Assembly: GCA_900543715.1 (NCBI GenBank)
Contig: UQSX01000124.1
Location: forward strand, 1 to 6,788
DNA length: 6,788 nucleotides
Direction: 5' to 3'
Source of the DNA: an uncultured Blautia sp.
GTDB lineage: Bacteria > Bacillota > Clostridia > Lachnospirales > Lachnospiraceae
The notes below the pieces were generated by a model. It had not been told where the DNA came from and ran no database searches. It saw only the letters and a program-made list of their open reading frames with translations. Position numbers and translations under genes: made by a program. Within the stretch, counting starts at the first letter, position 1; each line of letters begins with the position of its first letter. Below, one piece after another: positions 1 to 5,955 of this stretch.

Positions 1-433
1 CAAGGATATGGTCTATGCCATGAATGCAGCTATTGACGAGAATCTGTGTATCCCCACCGAAATGATCCCACGCTGTCCCAAATGCGGCGCTCAGATGGAG
101 CCCTGGGTGCGGGGATACACCTTCCTGGAAGGTGCAAAGTATAGAGACGAATATCGGAAGATCAACGAATTTCTGAAAAAGAACAAAGAGAAGAAGATCC
201 TTTTCCTGGAGCTGGGCGTAGGACGAATGACCCCTATGTTTATCCAGGAACCTTTCTGGAATCTCACGTACTCCCTGCCTAAGGCGTTTTACATTACCAT
301 TAACCCAAAGGACGCCCTTCTTCCCAGGGAAATAGAACAGAAGGGGCTGGCCATCAAAGAAGACATTGCCTTGGTGCTACAGGATGCAGTGAGAGTAAAG
401 AAAGGGGAAAACCAGGCGCATGGAGAAGCATAG
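1..433 (+). CDS. Sir2-family (class M-like sirtuin) protein, C-terminal part; 5' end outside window
   Basis: The frame is already open at base 2, so this is the last 143 residues of a longer protein; the ATG at 8 is internal. The visible part matches the C-terminal half of the next gene block by block: the second zinc-ribbon pair CPKC (codons at 74-85), a PWVRG...TFLEG segment, the LELGVG motif, then MTP and EPFWNL. In sirtuins the GxGxS-like strand in this place contacts the NAD ribose; the LELGVG...PFW form is what I recall from the SirTM (class M, ADP-ribosylating) group. The NAD loop and catalytic residue lie upstream, so activity cannot be judged. The gene ends with TAG at 431-433 and overlaps the next sirtuin start by 14 bases, which suggests translational coupling. 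Sir2 family membership is confident by paralogy; the subclass is less certain. Confidence 0.85.
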   Translation, partial: KDMVYAMNAAIDENLCIPTEMIPRCPKCGAQMEPWVRGYTFLEGAKYRDEYRKINEFLKKNKEKKILFLELGVGRMTPMFIQEPFWNLTYSLPKAFYITINPKDALLPREIEQKGLAIKEDIALVLQDAVRVKKGENQAHGEA

Positions 434-1292
434 CCACAAGGACATAGAATCCCTTGCCCGTCTGATCACAGCTGCTGATGCAGTGGTAGTAGGGGCAGGT
501 TCCGGACTGTCCAGTGCCGCAGGATTTAACCATTACCACTGGACTCCTGCCCTGGAAACATATCTGGAAGAATTCAAAGATTACTACCGTTTTACCTCTC
601 CTTTTGCCGGATTCTATTACTGCTATTCTTCCCCGGAACAGCAATGGGCCTACTACACAAAATATATTTACAGTATGTGGCATCTGCCTACAGGTCAGCC
701 ATATCTGGATCTTAAGGCTGTGCTTGCCGGAAAAGATTATTTTGTACTGACCACAAATGTAGATATGCAGTGTGAGAGGGTCTTTCCCGGAGAACGAGTG
801 TGCAGTTATCAGGGAAACATGGGATATCTTCAGTGCGCCCAGCCCTGCCATGACCAGCTGTATGAAAACCGGGAACTTATAGAAATCATGAACCAGTCCT
901 TACGGAAAACGGTGCTGCCGCCGGAGATGGTTCCTCGATGCCCGGAATGCGGGAGAATCATGGTCCCCTGGGTAAGGGACGATACCTTTCTGGAGGGCAA
1001 GGATTGGAGATCCGGAACAGAACGTTATGAAAAATTCCTCACCCGCTATCTGTTAGAGCAGCCGGAAAAGAAAGTTCTTCTCCTAGAACTTGGCGTAGGA
1101 GAGATGACGCCGGGGGTGATCAAACTGCCTTTCTGGGACATGACAGCCCGTAACAGTCAGGTCTTTTATGCCTGTCTGAACCAGGAAACCTCTTCTGCTC
1201 CGGAACATTTAAAAGGGAGAAGTCTTTACCTGCAAGGCAATCTGGCAGATATATTAAAAGAACTTCGGGTACAATTGGGAAAGGAGAATTAA
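420..1292 (+). CDS. Sir2-family protein resembling class M (SirTM) ADP-ribosylating sirtuins
   Basis: Complete 290-aa cytosolic protein. Seen in order: an NAD-binding loop VGAGSGLSSAAG (residues 24-35, the counterpart of GAGxSxxSG), TTNVD (111-115, counterpart of TQNID), YQGN (130-133) where classical sirtuins have HG, zinc-ribbon cysteines C139/C143 and C174/C177, and LELGVG (222-227) followed by MTP...IKLPFW. Canonical deacetylases use the His of HG as catalytic base; Gln at this place (Q131) together with LELGVG is, from memory, a mark of SirTM, which uses NAD+ to ADP-ribosylate a lipoyl-carrier protein. The likely activity is therefore protein mono-ADP-ribosyl transfer rather than deacetylation, although automatic annotation would call it an NAD-dependent deacetylase. 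The ATG at 420 lies about 12 bases after a purine-rich AAGGGG stretch (402-407) inside the preceding paralogue. No macrodomain or lipoyl-carrier gene is visible here, so the target is unknown. Confidence 0.88.
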   Translation: MEKHSHKDIESLARLITAADAVVVGAGSGLSSAAGFNHYHWTPALETYLEEFKDYYRFTSPFAGFYYCYSSPEQQWAYYTKYIYSMWHLPTGQPYLDLKAVLAGKDYFVLTTNVDMQCERVFPGERVCSYQGNMGYLQCAQPCHDQLYENRELIEIMNQSLRKTVLPPEMVPRCPECGRIMVPWVRDDTFLEGKDWRSGTERYEKFLTRYLLEQPEKKVLLLELGVGEMTPGVIKLPFWDMTARNSQVFYACLNQETSSAPEHLKGRSLYLQGNLADILKELRVQLGKEN

Positions 1293-1296
1293 CATT

Positions 1297-2223
1297 ATGG
1301 AAGAAAAATTCAGAAATATTTATAAAGCGATCCAGGGAGCAGACGCTCTTCTCATCGGCGCCAGTAACGGATTGTCTATTTCAGAAGGGTACAATATTTT
1401 TGCAGATGATCACTGGTTTCAGAAAAATTTCGGGGATTTCCGCAGCAGATACGGGATCAGAAACATACTGCAGGGCATGTTCTTTCAGTATCCCACAGAA
1501 GAATCCAAATGGGCATTTTTCAGCAGGCTGATCAGCCGGAAATGCTATCTGGAACAGCCCGGTCCTGTAATGGAGGATCTGTATCGTCTGGTCGGTTCCA
1601 AAGATTATTATATTGTAACCTCCAATGGCGAGGATCATTTCGTACCTGCAGGATTTGACAGGGATAAGGTCTTTGAGATGGAAGGCCGTCTCACCCAGTC
1701 CCGGTGCCAGAATGGATGCGGAGCAACTCCTTACGAAAACCGAAATGAAATTCTCAAAATGACGGAAGCTGAAAAAGACGGACAGATCCCCTCAGAACGG
1801 ATCCCCCGCTGTTCCTGCTGTGGGGGGCCGGTTACGGTCAATATGGCAGACAGCAATGCATTCTTTCAGACAGAACAGTTTCAAAATAAAATGCAAGATT
1901 ATCAGGATTTTATTAAGAAATATCATGGAAAAAAACTGGTAATCCTGGAATTAGGCGTGGGATGGCGAAATCGTATGATCAAAGAGCCTTTCATGAACCT
2001 TGCCGCTTCTGAGCCTGAAGCAGTCTATATCACCTTCAATAAAGGAGAGGTATATATTCCTTCAGAAATTGCCAGAAAGTCGATCGGAGTAGACGGAGAT
2101 ATTGGAGAGGCGCTGAAAAAAATCTGCCTGGCAGGCGAAAGCGTATACGAACATTTATATATTTCCGTTTGGGTAATTAGTTCTTCCGAACGGATAATTC
2201 AGATGAAAATTTTTGTATTATAG
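1297..2223 (+). CDS. Divergent Sir2-family paralogue with altered active site
   Basis: 308-aa third sirtuin copy, 4 bases after the previous stop, with AAGGAG (1281-1286) before the ATG. It keeps the fold markers: GASNGLSISEG loop (21-31), zinc cysteines C137/C141 and C172/C175, LELGVG (217-222) and KEPF. The active-site region has drifted: GAGSG is GASNG, TTNVD is TSNGED (N110 kept, then Gly-Glu), the catalytic position is Glu in MEGR (E129), and the MTP after LELGVG is replaced by WRN. The ADP-ribosylation chemistry inferred for the paralogue may therefore be lost, leaving an NAD or ADP-ribose binding or regulatory subunit. The protein also runs about 20-24 residues past the point where the other two copies end. 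That tail, from about residue 282 (ESVYEHLY) onward, has no counterpart in them and overlaps the inverted repeat upstream of the AraC gene. Sirtuin family call is confident; loss of activity is inference. Confidence 0.85.
   Translation: MEEKFRNIYKAIQGADALLIGASNGLSISEGYNIFADDHWFQKNFGDFRSRYGIRNILQGMFFQYPTEESKWAFFSRLISRKCYLEQPGPVMEDLYRLVGSKDYYIVTSNGEDHFVPAGFDRDKVFEMEGRLTQSRCQNGCGATPYENRNEILKMTEAEKDGQIPSERIPRCSCCGGPVTVNMADSNAFFQTEQFQNKMQDYQDFIKKYHGKKLVILELGVGWRNRMIKEPFMNLAASEPEAVYITFNKGEVYIPSEIARKSIGVDGDIGEALKKICLAGESVYEHLYISVWVISSSERIIQMKIFVL
2164..2194. repeat. Imperfect inverted repeat at the end of the third sirtuin gene
   Basis: The arms TCCGTTTGG (2164-2172) and CCGAACGGA (2186-2194) are complementary at 8 of 9 positions, with the ninth a possible G-U pair, around a 13-base spacer. 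The right arm is itself a short palindrome, TCCGAACGGA (2185-2194). It lies inside the unusual C-terminal tail of the third sirtuin and upstream of the AraC gene, overlapping a possible promoter. It could be an operator or an RNA hairpin. No T-run follows the stem directly, so a terminator is unlikely. Confidence 0.5.
2169..2198 (+). promoter_or_regulatory. Possible sigma-A-type promoter for the AraC gene
   Basis: GATAAT (2193-2198) matches the -10 consensus at five of six positions. TTGGGT (2169-2174), 18 bases upstream, matches the -35 at three of six. The two elements coincide with the arms of the inverted repeat, which would suit repression by an operator-bound protein. Other AT-rich hexamers nearby, such as TATAGT at 2219-2224 and TATAAA at 2224-2229, are alternatives without a good -35. 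This is weak sequence evidence only. Confidence 0.22.
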
Positions 2224-2246
2224 TATAAAGCAGACGCTGCTGTATA
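2224..2246. repeat. Imperfect palindrome between the sirtuin and AraC genes
   Basis: The arms TATAAAGCAG (2224-2233) and CTGCTGTATA (2237-2246) pair at nine of ten positions, with one A/G mismatch, around a 3-base loop ACG. The element begins directly after the sirtuin stop codon and ends 12 bases before the AraC ribosome site. It could fold as an RNA hairpin in the leader or serve as a protein-binding site. The T-run that follows is short and broken (GATTTTA), so it is at best a weak terminator or processing hairpin. Confidence 0.5.
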
Positions 2247-2258
2247 AGTTGATTTTAC

Positions 2259-2264
2259 AGGAGG
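2259..2264 (+). promoter_or_regulatory. Ribosome binding site of the AraC gene
   Basis: A perfect AGGAGG, six bases before the ATG at 2271. It fixes the start of the regulator and is the strongest such site in the window, so the regulator is probably well translated in its own right rather than only by coupling. Confidence 0.85.
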
Positions 2265-2270
2265 AGCTAT

Positions 2271-3263
2271 ATGAAACAGGAAGGGACAAAAGATATCGAA
2301 GGACAATTGTGGGGCATCCCCAATGGCAGCATTTCTATTATCCGGCATTCTAAAGCAGAAGGAGAATGTACCCTGTTGACGGAACAGTTTCAGGGCAAGA
2401 CCATTGGAAAGGGAAGGATCGAGGCATTTCCTCTCTTTTCCGGCGTTGAGGCTTCTTATAATACTTTTCTGGCTTCGGAAGTTACATTCCGCCATGAGGC
2501 TTCTGAGAAAGTCGTGGAGATCTATTACTGCAGAAAGGGACGGATTGGCTGGAATATGCGCCATGGAATGTCTGTCTATCTTGGAGCCGGAGATATGACC
2601 GTTCATAGTACGGCATGCTGTGCTGATTCTGCTATGATGTTTCCTCTGGAATATTCGGAGGGCCTTTCTGTTTCGGCAGATCTTTCCCTGCTGGAAAGAG
2701 ATTGCCCGGAAATTTTAAAGGACGCCGGTCTTGATCTGGCAAGTTTCCGGAAAAAATTTTGTGGAGAAAAGCCTGTTTCCATCCCGGCTAGTCCGGAATT
2801 GGAAAATATTTTTGCTCCCCTGTTTTTGGCAAAAGACAAACTGCGTTTTCCTTATCTGAAACTTAAAATACAAGAGCTGTTTTTGTATCTGGACAGTCTT
2901 CAGATCAAGGGAAAGGAATTAAGCCAGTACGCTTCACAGCAGACAGAGGTGATCAAAGAAATCCACACTTTGCTGACAGATCATCCGGAAAAACGGTATA
3001 CCATCGAGGAACTTTCCCGCCGCTATCTGATAAATACTTCCACGTTAAAAGAGGTCTTTCGAAGAGTTTACGGTCAGCCTATTGCTTCCTATATGAAGGA
3101 ATACCGGGTTCATGAAGGAATGAAACTTTTAAGAGAAACCGATGAGCCGGTCAGCGTAATAGCCAGCAAAATGGGATATGAAACTCCGGGAAAATTTACC
3201 AATGCATTTAAGGATATTTCACATATGCTGCCAAGAGAGTATAGAAAAATGTACAGAATATAA
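2271..3263 (+). CDS. AraC-family transcriptional regulator
   Basis: 330-aa cytosolic DNA-binding protein. The C-terminal ~90 residues (about 244-330) form the double helix-turn-helix of the AraC/XylS family: YTIEELSRRYLINTSTLKEVFRRVYG, then ASYMKEYRVHEGMKLL, then the second helix-turn-helix SVIASKMGYETPGKFTNAFK, ending PREYRK. The N-terminal part (about 1-150) looks like a beta-rich sensor domain, with EIYYCRKGRIGW...YLGAGD segments, and carries a vicinal Cys pair at 116-117 (STACCADS). The ligand cannot be named. The gene is co-directional with the sirtuins (47-base gap containing inverted repeats) and with the flavoprotein (33-base gap, no clear terminator), so it may control either or both and itself. 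The family call is firm; the targets are inference. Confidence 0.93.
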   Translation: MKQEGTKDIEGQLWGIPNGSISIIRHSKAEGECTLLTEQFQGKTIGKGRIEAFPLFSGVEASYNTFLASEVTFRHEASEKVVEIYYCRKGRIGWNMRHGMSVYLGAGDMTVHSTACCADSAMMFPLEYSEGLSVSADLSLLERDCPEILKDAGLDLASFRKKFCGEKPVSIPASPELENIFAPLFLAKDKLRFPYLKLKIQELFLYLDSLQIKGKELSQYASQQTEVIKEIHTLLTDHPEKRYTIEELSRRYLINTSTLKEVFRRVYGQPIASYMKEYRVHEGMKLLRETDEPVSVIASKMGYETPGKFTNAFKDISHMLPREYRKMYRI

Positions 3264-3280
3264 AAACAGATCTGAACACA

Positions 3281-3287
3281 AAGGAGG
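3281..3287 (+). promoter_or_regulatory. Ribosome binding site that decides the flavoprotein start
   Basis: AAGGAGG lies directly against an ATG at 3288 (no spacing) but nine bases before the ATG at 3297. The second ATG begins the MKFVIVGG sequence normal for the family's N-terminus, so translation most likely starts at 3297, not at 3288. Confidence 0.8.
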
Positions 3288-3296
3288 ATGGAAACA

Positions 3297-4985
3297 ATGA
3301 AATTTGTAATTGTTGGAGGAGTTACCGGCGGAGCAGGTACAGCAGCCCGTTTAAGAAGGCTGGATGAGAATGCAGAGATTATTATGTTCGAAAAAGGACC
3401 TTATGTATCCTATTCGAACTGCAGCATCCCCTACCGCTTAAGCGAGACTGTAGATCAGACAGAAAAATTAATTTTAAATACCCCGGAATCATTTTTAGGT
3501 ATTTATAATATCCAGGTGCGGGTATCAAGCGAAGTGGTTGCCATTGACCCTGCAGGGAAAAAAGTCCGTGTCAGGGACCTGAAAAATAGCCGGGAATATG
3601 AGGAAACGTATGACAAGCTTATTTTATCCCCAGGTGCAGATGCAGTTATTCCGCCGATCAAAGGAATTGAAAAAGCCAATCTTTTTACTATTAAGAATGT
3701 GGAGGATATCACCCGATTTTATTCTTTTCTGAAAAAGGAACAGGCGACAAAAATTTCTGTCATCGGCGGTGGTTTTATCGGTATTGAAGTAGCAGTAAAT
3801 CTGAAGGAAGCAGGTTATCAGGTGGCACTGGTAGAAGCCATGCCGCAGATTCTGAGGACTTACGATTATGATATGGTTCAGATCCTTCAGAAAGAAATGC
3901 TGGATAAAGGTGTTGATCTGATCGTAGGCGATCAGGTAGTCGCTTTTGAACAGTCTGATCTGCTCCTGAAATCCGGCAGGAAAATAGAAGGAAACGCTGT
4001 AGTCATGGCAGTAGGCGTCAGACCAGATACTTCCCTTGCAGCCCAGGCTGGTCTGGAACTGAATCAGCGTGGAGCGATCAAAGTAGATGCCAACTACCGT
4101 ACCAGTGATCCGGATATTTATGCTGTAGGTGATGCTATCGAAGTGTTTAATCCACTGACGCATAAACCAATGATGCTGCAGCTGGCAGGTCCTGCACAAA
4201 AACAGGCAAGACAGGCGGCCGACCATATTTATGGACATCCGGTAAGAAATACCGGCTATATCGGATCCAGCTGTATCAAGGTCTTTGACTATAATGCAGC
4301 AAGCACCGGGCTGACAGCCGCTCAATGTGAAAAGGAAGGCATCCCTTACGATATCGCATATGTACTTCCCATGGACAAAGTATCCCTTATGCCGGATAGC
4401 TGTATCCTCCACTATAAATTGATCTATGAAGTGCCTACAGGGAAAGTATTGGGCGCCCAGGCCATTTCCAGAGGAGATGCAGCAAAAAGGATCGATATTA
4501 TAGCAACACTGATAAAATTCGGTGGAACGGTAGACGATCTGAGAGATTTGGAACTTTGCTACGCACCGCCTTTTTCTACCCCGAAAGATGCCGGAAATTT
4601 TGCCGGACTTGTAGCTGATAATCTTCTGCAAAAGACCTATCGCCAGATACGGGTAGATCAGGTAAGGGAGCTGGTAGAATCCAATGCTTATATCCTCGAT
4701 GTACGGCCGGAAGCCATGTATGCACAGGGACACTTGAAAAACGCTGTCAATATACCGATCACTCAGATCCGTCAGCGTTTGAATGAGATCCCGAAAGACC
4801 GTCCGGTATATGTACACTGCAAGATTGGCCAGACCAGCTATAATGCAGTTATGGCATTGCAGGGAAACGGCTTCAAAAATATATATAATATTTCGGGAGG
4901 TTTTCTTGGGATTTGCTTTTATGAATATTTTAATGATATGACTCAAAAGAGAGAACCTATTGTTACCGGATATAGTTTTGAATAA
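3297..4985 (+). CDS. CoA-disulfide-reductase-type flavoprotein fused to a rhodanese domain
   Basis: 562-aa FAD- and NAD(P)H-dependent pyridine nucleotide-disulfide oxidoreductase with C-terminal rhodanese, the layout of CoADR-RHD and NAD(P)H polysulfide/persulfide reductases. Visible in order: N-terminal FAD loop GGVTGGAG (7-14); single redox Cys C42 in SYSNCSIPY, the SFxNC motif of CoA-disulfide reductases; NAD(P)-binding IGGGFIG (156-162); second FAD motif YAVGDA (D279); dimerisation domain with YAPPF (Y422); rhodanese from about residue 455 with ILDVRPE and active-site Cys C508 in HCKIGQTSY. Likely reactions are reduction of CoA disulfide, CoA persulfide or polysulfide, with sulfur transfer through C508. 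Two oddities: where CoA-disulfide reductases have a Tyr-Tyr-Pro-Gly pocket motif this protein has SLMPDS (363-368), and the rhodanese loop lacks the usual Arg (CQVGLRG-like becomes CKIGQTS). Substrate preference may therefore differ. It follows the AraC gene by 33 bases. Confidence 0.92.
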   Translation: MKFVIVGGVTGGAGTAARLRRLDENAEIIMFEKGPYVSYSNCSIPYRLSETVDQTEKLILNTPESFLGIYNIQVRVSSEVVAIDPAGKKVRVRDLKNSREYEETYDKLILSPGADAVIPPIKGIEKANLFTIKNVEDITRFYSFLKKEQATKISVIGGGFIGIEVAVNLKEAGYQVALVEAMPQILRTYDYDMVQILQKEMLDKGVDLIVGDQVVAFEQSDLLLKSGRKIEGNAVVMAVGVRPDTSLAAQAGLELNQRGAIKVDANYRTSDPDIYAVGDAIEVFNPLTHKPMMLQLAGPAQKQARQAADHIYGHPVRNTGYIGSSCIKVFDYNAASTGLTAAQCEKEGIPYDIAYVLPMDKVSLMPDSCILHYKLIYEVPTGKVLGAQAISRGDAAKRIDIIATLIKFGGTVDDLRDLELCYAPPFSTPKDAGNFAGLVADNLLQKTYRQIRVDQVRELVESNAYILDVRPEAMYAQGHLKNAVNIPITQIRQRLNEIPKDRPVYVHCKIGQTSYNAVMALQGNGFKNIYNISGGFLGICFYEYFNDMTQKREPIVTGYSFE

Positions 4986-5003
4986 ATGTAATCGAAAGAC
5001 AAA

Positions 5004-5017
5004 GAAAGGAAACTTTC
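5004..5017 (+). promoter_or_regulatory. Small hairpin enclosing the ribosome site of the ATPase gene
   Basis: GAAAG (5004-5008), GAAA (5009-5012) and CTTTC (5013-5017) form a 5-bp stem with a GNRA-type tetraloop, ending at the base before the ATG. The AAGGA Shine-Dalgarno (5006-5010) lies within the stem and loop. The stem is AT-rich, so it would be a mild brake on initiation at most. Confidence 0.4.
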
Positions 5018-5950
5018 ATGATAAGCAATTGGACAGAAATTAAAAAATATTTAGAAACACAAAAGATAGACCCGGAATTGGTCAGTGAGTTAAAAGATTT
5101 CCGTACAAGTTATGAAGTTGATGATCAGGTGAAGGAGCGGGTGGCAAAGCCGGATATTCTGTTTTATGGGAAAAGGATCCTGGGAATGTCTATGGCAGCC
5201 CTTCTTCAGGGAGATAATCTGCTGCTTTCCGGTGCGAAAGCCACAGGAAAAAATGTGCTTTGCGAGACACTGTCATGGCTGTTCGGCAGACCGGAATACG
5301 ATATTTCTTTTCATGTTAATACCGACAGTGCCGATCTCATAGGAACAGACACCTTTACAGAAAATGCGGTTCATCTTCGAAAAGGCCCTATCTACCAGTG
5401 TGCTGAATTTGGAGGATTCGGTATCCTGGATGAAATCAATATGGCAAAAAATGATGCGGTTTCTGTACTCCATGCTACTCTTGATCATCGCCGCCGGATC
5501 GATATTCCCGGATACAATAGGATTTTCCTCCATCCCGCAACACGGTTTATCGGCACTATGAATTATGGCTATGCAGGAACCAGAGAACTGAATGAAGCCC
5601 TGGTTTCCAGATTCATGGTGATCGATATGCCTGCACTGGACGAACCAAGTCTTCTTTTTGTATTAAAACAACATTTTCCTACGGGAAACGGAGAGGCTCT
5701 GAAGGCTTTTGCGGGGGTGTTTATGGATCTGCAGGCAAAGGCATATCATGGTGAAATCTCAACAAAATCTCTGGATCTGAGAGGTCTGGTTTCTGCAATA
5801 AGAGCTACACGGAGCGGACTTCCCCCAATCCAGGCAGTCCAGATGGGAATCATAAACAAAAGTTTTGATATGTTTGAAAAAGAAATTGTTGAAGATGTGG
5901 TCTCCACCAGGATCCCATCTTCCTGGACCAGAAAGGACATATGGGGGTAG
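5018..5950 (+). CDS. MoxR/NorQ-like AAA+ ATPase
   Basis: 310-aa cytosolic AAA+ ATPase of the MoxR/CbbQ/NorQ branch. Seen: Walker A GAKATGKN (72-79), Walker B FGILDEIN with D138/E139, sensor 1 Asn (N182 in GTMNYG), arginine finger R198 in LVSRF, and a sensor-2-like R255 in LDLRGLV. The glycine-rich loop ends in Lys-Asn instead of the usual Lys-Ser/Thr, the residue that normally helps bind Mg2+. Members of this branch are ATP-driven chaperones that work with a von Willebrand A partner to activate enzymes or insert metals. The next gene, starting just after the stop, is the likely partner. The start at 5018 has AAGGA seven bases upstream. The gene follows the flavoprotein by 32 bases without a terminator and could share its transcript. 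What this ATPase remodels is not shown by the sequence. Confidence 0.9.
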   Translation: MISNWTEIKKYLETQKIDPELVSELKDFRTSYEVDDQVKERVAKPDILFYGKRILGMSMAALLQGDNLLLSGAKATGKNVLCETLSWLFGRPEYDISFHVNTDSADLIGTDTFTENAVHLRKGPIYQCAEFGGFGILDEINMAKNDAVSVLHATLDHRRRIDIPGYNRIFLHPATRFIGTMNYGYAGTRELNEALVSRFMVIDMPALDEPSLLFVLKQHFPTGNGEALKAFAGVFMDLQAKAYHGEISTKSLDLRGLVSAIRATRSGLPPIQAVQMGIINKSFDMFEKEIVEDVVSTRIPSSWTRKDIWG

Positions 5951-5955
5951 GATTT

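Noticed and set aside
354..851. Antisense open frame of 165 codons across the first two sirtuins
   Set aside because: It overlaps two well-supported genes and its translation shows no domain.
2224..2256. Rho-independent terminator after the third sirtuin
   Set aside because: The stem is good but is followed by AAGTTGATTTTA, not a continuous T-run, so it is recorded as an inverted repeat only.
2199..2606. Antisense open frame crossing the sirtuin-AraC junction
   Set aside because: It covers the start of the AraC gene and its strong ribosome site, and has no recognisable product.
3267..3274. Perfect 8-base palindrome CAGATCTG before the flavoprotein gene
   Set aside because: Too short to distinguish from chance; no T-run or flanking symmetry supports a terminator or operator.
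3624..4946. Long antisense open frame of 440 codons on the - strand
   Set aside because: It lies wholly inside the flavoprotein gene, whose motifs are clear. The antisense translation is rich in Ile, Cys and Tyr, with no recognisable domain and no ribosome site; it is a shadow of codon bias.
5941..5955. Alternative upstream start for the last gene (ATG at 5941)
   Set aside because: The AAGGA before it is only three bases away, too close for normal initiation. The ATG at 5956 has a GGGGTAGG stretch about four bases upstream. The choice remains uncertain.
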